From contig JAHQIW010007084.1 in assembly GCA_019055375.1 (NCBI GenBank), forward strand, positions 62,001-126,000: 64,000 nt of DNA, given 5' to 3'. Each line of letters starts with the position of its first letter. Position 1 is the first letter of the stretch. Shown here one piece after another: positions 35,999-44,285 of this stretch. The stretch is from Parelaphostrongylus tenuis (lineage: Eukaryota; Nematoda; Chromadorea; Rhabditida; Metastrongylidae). Under the pieces are notes generated by a model. It saw only the letters and a program-made list of their open reading frames with translations, was not told where the DNA came from and searched no databases. A program made the position numbers and the translations under genes.

Positions 35999-36490
35999 TT
36001 AAATATGACGATTATGAAGAAAATCGATCTGAAATATAATTAAGAAGTATTTTGCAATAGGAAGAACCTACAGCAGCGCTAAGACGTGCATCTGGCGTAG
36101 CGTTAGCGACTAATTGTAGCCTTGATTTTCGTTCATCATCTATCCTTGTCAGAAGCCTGTTGCCTTTGATAAAATATGGTAATCCTAATAACAAACTTCT
36201 TCGTTTTCACGTTAAAATGGTGAAGCTTATTAGTTATATTTTCATTTGTAGACAGATAGAAAAATTGAAGGGAAGAGTAGAAAATACTGAATTCTTGGAA
36301 GGCTGAACGTTGAATTTTCCACCTCCAAAACATAAACTATAGATGGCATATGTTACATATCCAGCAATGATAGTAGACAACCTAAGGGTGAAACAAGACG
36401 GAATTGGGATTACCTGTAGTCCAATAAGTGTTCCCTTCGGTGAAATCATCTGAAGAGAGGATCCGAATTGATCAAATTCTCCAACAACTG
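35999..36490 (-). CDS. Last three exons of a one-pass membrane protein
   Basis: Exons on the minus strand, in order: 36490-36323, 36163-36072, 36028-35999, ending TAA. Phases match at both junctions (1, then 0) with good acceptors (ATCAAAG, TATTTCAG) and donors (GGAG|GTGGAA, GCT|GTAGGT). About 96 residues: an acidic start (VVGEFDQFGSSLQMISPKG), a hydrophobic helix (STIIAGYVTYAIYSLCFGG) that fits one transmembrane segment, then a charged helical tail (RIDDERKSRLQLVANATPD) closing with His-Asn-Arg-His-Ile. Upstream exons beyond 36490 were not found. A 32-base GT...AG string inside the first exon is open and may simply be coding. Not recognised as a known family. Confidence 0.5.
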
Positions 36491-37205
36491 CTTACGAACT
36501 GTCTGTTTGCAAATGCGATATGATAGCAGTGGTTGCAATAGATTAGCATAAAAATTTTCCGTGAAAAATCTCTTGATAAGGCAATGTTGAATGGTTTCCA
36601 GCATAATAAGCACAAAAAAGGGTAAACGCTAGCACATTGTTTTTCTTGGATTATAAAGAAATGCTAAATGCCGGCACAATGTGGTTCCAGGGTCGAATGT
36701 GCTTTTTTGCCATACACAAGAGCTGGACCTTTGAAAAACATTTGAAAGAAAGCGTAGAATTTCGACAATTCAAGATACGCAGCAACAAATATTACTTAGA
36801 AATGAGCACAAAAGTGCGCAAGGAAAGCCAATTACAAAGTTGAATTGAATATCGAGCGAAAAACAATATAAGGTGGAATGAGCCATATGTATGAATTACA
36901 ATGCGTACCGCTTATGGTGAAAAAGTAGACTTAATTTAAAGTTTTGTAACACAATTCAAATCTAATCGTAAATCTATAAAATGCTGACTGTTTTTCACAA
37001 CTCAAAGTGTACAGTTCCAAATCGATTAGTGAACATCGTTATTGTGTATGCCTCGAATAAAAGATTCCCGTTTATCCTAGTTTTCATGACTCAAACAAAA
37101 AGTTCTTCAGTACGGAATTAATGAGAAAGGAGGAGACCCATACGGAATTTTTAACCAGTAGTCCGTTAGGACGCCCAAGAAAAAAGTGGAGTTTTTGAAT
37201 CTGTA
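36491..37205. other. No gene seen
   Basis: Lies upstream of the minus-strand exons at 36323-36490 and may hold more of that gene, but no in-phase exon was recognised. The frame 36637-36843 (+) has no family match. Confidence 0.35.
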
Positions 37206-37226
37206 TGAAAATTTAATATATCATAT

Positions 37227-37264
37227 CTGACGAGACTGCAAGGTCGAAACACGTGTATCGGGCT
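37227..37264 (+). ncRNA. Hammerhead ribozyme lacking stem I 5' strand
   Basis: Core CUGACGA (37227-37233), stem II GAC-UGCAAG-GUC, GAAA (from 37246), stem III ACAC/GUGU and A17 are intact. The bases before CUGACGA (UCAUAU) do not pair with UCGGGC. The element seems 5'-truncated exactly at the core, so this copy alone is unlikely to cleave. The body that follows (CTCTATAAGTCAGCCC, CAGACCACACGACATG) is repeated at 37579. Confidence 0.7.
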
Positions 37265-37265
37265 C

Positions 37266-37650
37266 TATAAGTCAGCCCTTTTATTAACAGACCACACGAC
37301 ATGCATGTTTCAGACAAGATTTTGTGGCATATTGAAATTTGAGCTGTGGTCTTAAGAAAACACTCGAAACGAAAGTTATGATATATTGAATATACTAGCC
37401 ACGAGCAATCGAGTGTACAACACTCTGTGTCCGGTGATAATTTCATTGGGCATGGAGTGTAAAACGTTCGTCGTCGCTAACTCTTAGTGTGGGGAAGAGG
37501 CACCCACAGAGATTAGCAAAAGACGAGAAAGGATAACTGCCCGACTGACGAGATCGAAAGATCGACACGTGTATCGGGTTTTATAAGTCAGCCCTTTTAT
37601 TAACAGACCGCACAACATGCATGACCAAAAAATGATTTTGTGGCATATAT
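37266..37650 (+). repeat. Tandem hammerhead elements
   Basis: The block TATAAGTCAGCCCTTTTATT plus AACAGACC and CACGACATGCATG-type sequence occurs at about 37266 and again at about 37581 in the same orientation, each just after a hammerhead motif and followed by a TTTTGTGGCATAT block. Spacing is about 315 bases, one element unit: two copies in direct tandem. Confidence 0.8.
37539..37579 (+). ncRNA. Hammerhead ribozyme with core deletion
   Basis: Stem I GCCCGA/UCGGGU pairs at all six positions, one of them a wobble. CUGACGA (37545-37551), stem II GAUC-GAAA-GAUC and stem III CAC/GUG are present. The catalytic GAAA strand is shortened: GA is followed directly by CACGTG, two adenines missing. Probably inactive. 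Confidence 0.7.
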
Positions 37651-38260
37651 GAAAAGTGACCAAATTATTATTGAGCAAAATAAATCTCTTCGAGTCCGGC
37701 AATTTTGTAGAGTCGCCAGCAGAAAATAATAAATTCGGTGATAAGTCGTCCTCGCAATACTTTACACATTCTGTATCTGTACTCTGGATTTTCCAGTTCA
37801 AAACTAGACTATGAAACAAGAGTGTGGACACATCCTTACAAAATTCATCTCTTCCTTGAACGCAGTTACGAACCTGTCATTTACTAAAGTCGTATAAGAA
37901 CAATGATGTAAGCGTTATCAGTAAGATTGCTACGGATCACTTCTGTAATTGACACTCGACACTGATTATTACCAGTCTGTTTATCGATTCTAACAATGGT
38001 TGACGTTTTAGTTTAACACACTGACTTATTTTAGTCTCTGTTGCCGTGACTTTTTGGCACTGGTGTCGTGATGATAATTTAGCGAGGATAGTTGTAGTAG
38101 ACAGAAGAGCAATACGGAATACCTAATCCGGTATCCTTCCTGAAACCATTCAGCATTTAGGGACAAAACCGAATGGTCACATATGTAACCAACTATTTCG
38201 AAACATTCACAATAATTTCAAAAAGGAATGTTTCAAAGTCTAAGCGAGATTGGTACGCCA

Positions 38261-38309
38261 GAGCCATACACCGGTGTTTCGGAGGTATCGCCCTCCTCGT
38301 CAGTGACCC
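38261..38309 (-). ncRNA. Hammerhead ribozyme, intact, strong stem II
   Basis: On the minus strand: stem I GGGUCA (38309-38304), CUGACGA (38303-38297), stem II GGAGG-GCGAUA-CCUCC (38296-38281), GAAA (38280-38277), stem III ACACC/GGUGU (38277-38268), A17 at 38267, stem I 3' UGGCUC (38266-38261). Six stem I pairs form, two as wobbles. Stem II has five Watson-Crick pairs and a sequence wholly different from the other copies. Predicted cleavage is after A17. Some element body follows (GCGTACCAATCTCGC). Confidence 0.8.
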
Positions 38310-39984
38310 ACGCTCCACATATTTCGAAACACTTATTCCAGACACTGCCTGCAAGACAAGCACTAAATGTGTAATCAATGAAATGCGAAGTAACTCTGAA
38401 TCGCACGTTAAATGATGACATCATGAATTCTGTGAAATTTGTATGCATTTAATTACACGCATGTAACAATTTGACGTTCCCACATCGATAATGATTATTT
38501 CTTTCGAAAGTTCTTCTATCTGTTTTTATTAGTTTTACCCACTGAATATTTCCAAGAGAGCGAGAACATTGTAGAAATGTAAAAAGTACTAACGGCTTCC
38601 TACTAATAGATTATGGCTTGACCGTAGATTCCACGCATTCCTGAATGGTGAACTGTAATTATAATATGGGTCTGTTCTCGCCCAACATTACCATTCAAAC
38701 GAAAATTGTGCTGAGGCCAGGCGATTTTTATGAGTCCTAATGACGAGTCATTCATGTATTCAAGTAGGTGTGCAACGGCTTTACAACAACTAACCAATAA
38801 TCCATTTGAAATGTTTCGGCAACTCTTTAGTCTTGCAGTACTTATCGGATGCAAAACGCGAACGAATATGTCACAGTGTGAAATCCATGTCTACGTTCAT
38901 TATTCTTAAATAATATCAGGGAACAGATGTGAAATTATCCACTGATTTGGACACATTATCTCGCTGACTTTTCAGTTTCATACTGACTTTTTCTTGCACT
39001 ATTCAGTTCACTCGATAGATCATTACCACTAAGCGTTGGTTGAGACGAGTTACCTCGTGAACTTTTTTTTAAAGAAGAAATTGTTCTCAGAGAAGTTCTT
39101 CGTTTCACCAAAGAGCCCGTTGTTAACAAGGAATTCAGAGATGTGTGATGCCTTGACAAATGAGGAGATTAGTAATATGTCTCTAGTACGCAAGTACAAA
39201 TACATCAGGTCCCTAAGCTCCCTTACCCTGTCGCTGATAAAATGAAAATACTCTTTCGCTAATGACAGGAAGACTTGATGTCTCTTCTCTCTTTGGGTAA
39301 CAGCAAAATACGTTGTTAAGTGCAGTCCCACGCGGCCACCAATAAATGATAGGAGTGTTTCATATGCGTCAATTTAGTGATGAGAGAGAGAGAGATGTTC
39401 TTACACTCTTGACTAACATAACTAATCATTCCAAAAGTTGATCCAAGTCTTAGACCTTAATTATGATCTCACTGTTATCCGTGGGATAAAATGAAATGTC
39501 AAGGCGAGCCCCATGGCTATTGCTGTTTGCACTGTGCCTGCAGGGTAAAATAACGTGATAGCCTACAATAACAGCAATATCAGAGTTTACGAGAAAGAAA
39601 CTTATTTGCTAAATGAATCATTTGAGAACCTTCAAACTCTATGAAGCCATGAACAGGATAACTTTGTTGTAAATGTCATTTCACCCCTACAAACATTCGT
39701 TTTATTATTCAAGGGTGTCAAGGTTTCGCTGCAATACGTGGCTATTGAATGAGTCAGTTTGATTTTTTCATCTCGTGACAAATCATATTATGAAATTCTA
39801 GAACACGGTATAATCGATCTCCCATCATAAATATTGAGGAACAACTTCTGAAATCTCGGAGCTGAGAAGTGTTTGAATACAATGAAATTTCTAATCGCCA
39901 AAAAATTTTCATTTAACCACTTCATAGCAGTGATGCGATGTTATAATTACATATTCAATAATATTGAGTAATATGCAGAACTTT

Positions 39985-40065
39985 GGACCGCTGCCGGGAG
40001 TTGAACACACATGTCAGCCTTTACAGAGGCGCTTGCTAACCATTGATCTACCGGACTCCTGTTCT
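39985..40065 (-). repeat. tRNA-like sequence, pseudo-tRNA or SINE head
   Basis: On the minus strand, TAGATCAATGGTTAGCAAGC (A-box-like D-arm), a GCCT...AGGC anticodon-type stem with GTA in the loop, and GTGTTCAACTCCC (B box). The acceptor stem is imperfect. A real tRNA is less likely than a SINE head. Confidence 0.5.
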
Positions 40066-40594
40066 CTATCACTCTTTTTGAGAAGTAATGCACGATTTGC
40101 CACCAATCAGTCTTAATAGTTCGTCCTGGTAAACAGATATTGGTATTGAACCATGTTACGCAGACAATTATTGGCTACATATGATCGACATGAAATTTTA
40201 TTTATCGGTTTTTTAGCAGTGAAGTAATAGTATGCGTCCGCGAAATGGGCAAAATGTCGGTTCAACTGCCATCCGAAACTCGAAATTTTGAACATCACTG
40301 ATCATAAGTTGAGATGTAATAAATTGTTTCTTGGTTGTCTTTATTATGCTAAGATCTAAGAAGCGTTAAGATGAGACGATGCGAGCGATGTAGGTGAACA
40401 TGAGTCACACATAGTAGCCCACACGCTCACTCGGCGCGGCTGGTCTACGTAAAGTTTACTGGTCAGTAAAACAAAAAAAAGGTGAATAGATATAAGAAGC
40501 CGTTCCCCATGGGATTTGAGTTTATGTACTGAGTCATATCTGCCTTGGTTATGGAAGTGTTCGACTGAGTGGACTACGTCTCAATTTCACTTTT

Positions 40595-40690
40595 CCAGGC
40601 TTTGAAGAAGGCGAAATCGCCGAAACATCGCCATTGCGCTATTACTGTGCTGTATTACTATCGTAATCAATAAATGCCTTGTTGTCAACT
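40595..40690 (+). repeat. Hammerhead-like retroelement 3' end
   Basis: UUGAAGA, one extra A, a perfect hairpin GGCGA-AA-UCGCC, then GAAAC. The layout matches a hammerhead core, but C3 is replaced by U and an extra base follows A9. The tail ends CAATAAATGCCTTG. It may be a decayed ribozyme or an unrelated conserved hairpin at a retroelement end. Confidence 0.4.
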
Positions 40691-40854
40691 CTGCATCTGG
40701 TTATCAGAAAAAAATACTATGCCATTCAATCAATGACGAAGTTGATAGTTAGACGGCCCTGCGAATCATTGAATGAAGATGAGGAGGAGGAGGAGGATGA
40801 CTGAGGCAGGAGGGAAGGAGGGAAGGCTAGAAGCAGTTTTTGCTCGTTGATAGC

Positions 40855-41220
40855 AGCTCTTCATCCTGACCGAAATTGATTTATGTTTGATGATTGAGAG
40901 TGTTCTTTTGTCTTGCATGAGCGAGGACGTGATCACCGATACGTGAGTCAGTACAACTGTATGTTTTATGTCTGTTCGTACTGAATAGTCTAATAACAAC
41001 TTCGCTCGGTTCATTAAAAATTTTATAGAACTAATAAGGAAAATCCACTGAATTACGCAATCAATGCCGAGATTATCAAGCTGATAAGTTGTCGTTCCTT
41101 AGATTTGCAAGATGAAGATGATCGACGAAGTATATGTGAAGATGGGAAGCGGGATCCGCGCTGAAAACAACTTTTACTCGCTAGAGCCTTTGCTATGATC
41201 TGCCATCATATCGTGAATTA
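40855..41220 (+). repeat. Duplicated block, copy A
   Basis: Shares ordered blocks with 41685-42045: AAAATTGATTT-type start, TCTTGTCTTGCATG, GATACGTGAG then CAGTACAACTGTAT, CTGAATAGTCT, AAGGAAAATC, AGTCGTTC/GTCGTTCC, GCCATGATCTACC/GCTATGATCTGCC and TGGCAGTT. Old direct duplication, about 70 percent alike by eye. Function unknown. Confidence 0.7.
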
Positions 41221-41282
41221 TGGCAGTTTGATCTAATAACATATTTTGTGTCCTTCATGAGGTCTGTTATAGAACTTATATA

Positions 41283-41325
41283 GTGCAAGACACGTATTTT
41301 GACTTTACAGCCTCATCAGTTGCAC
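41283..41325 (-). ncRNA. Hammerhead ribozyme with G12A change
   Basis: On the minus strand: stem I GUGCAA/UUGCAC, six perfect pairs with bases different from the 24.3 kb copy. CUGAUGA (41319-41313), stem II GGCU-GUAA-AGUC, then AAAA in place of GAAA, stem III AUAC/GUGU, C17. G12 acts as the general base in hammerheads, so G12A should abolish cleavage. The structure is otherwise whole. Confidence 0.75.
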
Positions 41326-41335
41326 AATGACTTGA

Positions 41336-41599
41336 TCGTGGCATTCTTTCAGAGTAATTGATTGTCGACAGCATGGCTTATGGCTGTTACAGAGCATATG
41401 TAACAGTACCCTTTAGTCTTTTAGTTCATTCACTTCATCGGAGACATACCCCCCTCCCCCTATATAAAATAATCGGCATCGAACTGTTTACATTCCAAGT
41501 AGGGCGAAACGATCATCGTGGCATTCTTTCAGAGTAATTGATTGTCGACAGCATGGCTTATGACTGTTACAGAGCATATGTGACAGTACCCTTTAGTCG
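41336..41599. repeat. Direct repeat of 84 bases, 180 apart
   Basis: Units at 41336-41419 and 41516-41599 (GTGGCATTCTTTCAGAGTAA...ACCCTTTAGTC) differ at only about two positions, while the spacer differs. The spacer has ACATACCCCCCTCC and ATCGGCATCGAACTG, also seen next to the hammerheads at 27.2 kb. A recent local duplication within a hammerhead element. Confidence 0.9.
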
Positions 41600-41684
41600 A
41601 CTGAAAGGTTCAAGATATGTTACTAGACCATATTGTTTTTGAGCGAGGTCTCAAAACAGTCGATTTACAGGTAAATATGGCAAT

Positions 41685-42045
41685 TGTTGATCCTAATCAA
41701 AATTGATTTCCGTGTGATGAATGGGAGAGAGCGCTCTCTTGTCTTGCATGGGCCACGACTTGACCGCTGTTGATACGTGAGCCAGTACAACTGTATAATT
41801 TACTGTCCAGTTTTCCTGAATAGTCTTTTAGCAATCTCGCGTCCGCTGATCAAAACAAAACCGAATTATCAAGGAAAATCTTTCAATTAGCGATCAATTC
41901 TCAGTTTTATAGTTAGTCGTTCTTTGGACTAACTAGGTGAAGGCGGGAAGGGGGAGAGAGTGGGGGCCCGCGCGGAGAATGGTTTTTGATCACCAACGCT
42001 TTCGCCATGATCTACCGCGATATTGCGAAAAATGGCAGTTACTAA
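41685..42045 (+). repeat. Duplicated block, copy B
   Basis: Partner of 40855-41220. Between the copies sits the hammerhead element and the 84-base direct repeat. Copy B borders the GC-rich region starting near 42180. Neither copy has a coding frame that survives in both. Confidence 0.7.
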
Positions 42046-42179
42046 TCTTGATCGAAATTGATCGATTCATCGATCAATGTGAGCGGTCAAAATTAGTCAC
42101 ATGCCTGTCGACGAATTATGCCGAGCGCTTTCCATATCGATAATGATATGCTCTCGGGAATTCCAGGATTATTGCATTT

Positions 42180-43410
42180 TTCCTCTGATCATCGGTCGGT
42201 CGGTCGTCAGGCATGACGGCCGGCCGGCCCGGCTAAACGTTTACTGGTGATATGAGAGGGCAGGGACGCAAAGATAACAGTATGGGTGGGCGGTGTAAAC
42301 TCTGGTCGTCTGCGGCGAGGACTGTATGTGAGGACACGCCCATGGTGGTGGCGATAATTCAGTGAGCCGAGCCGCTCACACACACACTAGTCACCTCACC
42401 GCCACGGCCGCCCGCCACCATCACCATCGTCGATGCCCATGGCTCTCGTCCGTCGTGCGTCCGTTGGAGGAGATCGTCGCCGTCGTCGTCCTGCTCATCC
42501 TGGTCATTCAGATCATCCAGGTAGAGAGGCAGCAGTCTCTCCTCCCATCCTTTCCTCGTTTTCCTCATTTTCCTCCACATGCACTCGGCGAACGGTTTTC
42601 ACCGTGATCTGAGAGTTTCCGTCTTCTGAGATCATTGTGAAGGCCACTTGCCGTGTGACGAGCACTGGTCACACGTCTAGCGCTCACCTCACCACGGCGT
42701 CTGATGTCTCGCTCACCGCTCATCTCGAATGCAACGGCGAGCAGATCAACGTAGGTCAAGTCTGTTTATACTCAGTTACGCTCGGTGTAGATTTTGCTTT
42801 ATGAGCCCATATTTGAGTCGGTAGTGTATTGGCTGATGGTAGATTCGATAGCGAAGTGATGACCAGTGTTTTCAGTATCTGAAGGCCGGCGATATGATCG
42901 ATGGTAGGCACGGTTTTCAGAAACGTTGTGATGCATGTCGAAATCGATCGATTGGCGATTCACACGCACTGTGATCAGGGAAGAAACGAGAGAATGAGAC
43001 GAAGATCGGTGAGTGAGTGTGCCTGTGTTGGATGGACGTTTGATCAGCAAGCGCTATGTGTGTGGCTCCCGATCAATCGATTCGTCGGTTGTAATCGATA
43101 GTGCAGCGACGTTTGACGGTGGCGGTGGTGCTACTCATTGCGATTCTCTGAGTGCCGCCGCCACCGCCGTTGTCGTCGTCGTCGTCGTCGTGCTGACGCA
43201 CACACTGGTAGTGGAGGTGGTGATGGTGGCTCGCCGGCAACGGCGGCCACGGCGGGTGCGGCGCCCATGGCACCCACGGCGTCCACGGCGGCCTCTCGTC
43301 TCGTCACGGTGGCCGATCGTTCTTCAACCACCCACCACCGATCGCATGCCGCTCATATTGATCGGCGAACGCCACCTATCCACTAGGCGACCGACCGACG
43401 ACCATTGATT
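42180..43410. promoter_or_regulatory. GC-rich, CpG-rich block
   Basis: About 1.2 kb with far higher G+C than the rest of the window, many CG dinucleotides, a GTC tract at about 43165-43190, and repeated CGATCGATT/ATCGATCGA strings near 42045-42080 and 42940-42960. Open frames exist on both strands and in several registers, so most reflect composition. The only similar block is the 5' end of the Rbfox gene, which suggests a promoter or 5' exon region here. Confidence 0.35.
42359..42580 (-). CDS. Possible first coding exon, acidic protein
   Basis: An ATG at 42580 opens 73 codons. The start is basic (MWRKMRKTRKGWEE), followed by LLPLYLDDLND and an Asp/Gln/Glu-rich run. A GAG|GTGACT donor occurs before the stop. 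The GC-rich DNA just upstream on this strand (42600-43400) would suit a promoter. No downstream exon was identified. The Asp run comes from a GAC/GTC microsatellite-like tract, which weakens the case. Confidence 0.25.
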   Translation of the reverse strand: MWRKMRKTRKGWEERLLPLYLDDLNDQDEQDDDGDDLLQRTHDGREPWASTMVMVAGGRGGEVTSVCVSGSAH

Positions 43411-43722
43411 GCGATTGTGGTTGCGTTGCAGGCTCTGAACGCCCGGTTCATGGTTCGTGTCCACAACCGGCGTCTATACTTTCGATCCCTATATTCTCTA
43501 GTGATTACATCAAGTATGCTGATCACTGAGAAGTCCTTCCTGACCTCCAGCATGCAACAGCTGTTGCTCTTCAAAAATTCCACTTTCCCCACAAATCTTC
43601 AGAAAATGCAAATCGAGTTGATTCTCATTGCGGCCGTGGAATTTGCCGAGCTAAGGCGTTTCCATGTTGACTGCAAGGAGGTGTCCGAGTTGGGTTCGAA
43701 TCAGTACCTTACTTCTCGATAG
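43405..43722 (+). CDS. Unidentified open frame after an acceptor
   Basis: 105 codons open, running to a TAG at 43720-43722. A GTTGCAG acceptor precedes GCTCTGAACGCC at about 43433. The predicted peptide is mostly hydrophobic-polar with no signature I know. Base composition returns toward normal here, so the frame is not a GC artefact, but nothing else supports a gene. Confidence 0.2.
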   Translation: MIAIVVALQALNARFMVRVHNRRLYFRSLYSLVITSSMLITEKSFLTSSMQQLLLFKNSTFPTNLQKMQIELILIAAVEFAELRRFHVDCKEVSELGSNQYLTSR

Positions 43723-43980
43723 TCTGCACCGCTCCCTCTCGACTATTCTCGCTCTCAATGACTATACCGATAGGTGATACTGGTGATATCGAAATCATAG
43801 ATGATATCGTTTTATTTCAAGTGATGCTGCCAAAGTGGTATCGAGCTATTGAGTTTCGAAAGATATTGTAGTGTGCAGAAATTATTACTGTAGTACACTG
43901 TATAATGCACAGGGAAGATAGCCCCGAATTCTAGAACGGTAACGCAATCGGCTGTGGTTTTGGTTTGGAATTCAGGCAAA

Positions 43981-44285
43981 GAGCGCATGTGGCGCTGTGG
44001 TTGGAGGTTCTCTGCGTCGCGTACAAGGTCGATGGTTCGAACCCACCCCGCGCCTTTGGTTCACCACGCCATACAGTCCTCCAGAGTCGGTAAATTGATA
44101 CCAGAGTGGTTCCAGGCTTGCCTGGAATGACAAGCAGCACTGACTCGATACGGCGGTAGGTTACTGCAAGTCATTGTAAAGGCCAGAATCACCCCAAACG
44201 AAGCTAAAAAGTGAAGAGGATTGTATGAGACGTGTCTCATGGATTGGTTAACGCCAAGAGGTTTATCCTTTATCCTTTTAATTCG
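43981..44285 (+). repeat. tRNA-derived SINE, family A copy 2
   Basis: Head GAGCGCATGTGGCGCTGTGG TTGGAGG with B box GGTTCGAACCC. The family A body and tail follow (CACGCCATACAG, AGGCTTGCCTGG, GTAAAGGCCAGAATCACC, TTTATCCTTTATCCTTTT). Confidence 0.85.

Noticed and set aside
43013..43408. 131-codon plus frame and overlapping minus frames in GC-rich DNA
   Set aside because: Four frames on both strands are open at once over CG-rich triplet repeats, giving Arg/Val/Pro runs. Composition explains them.
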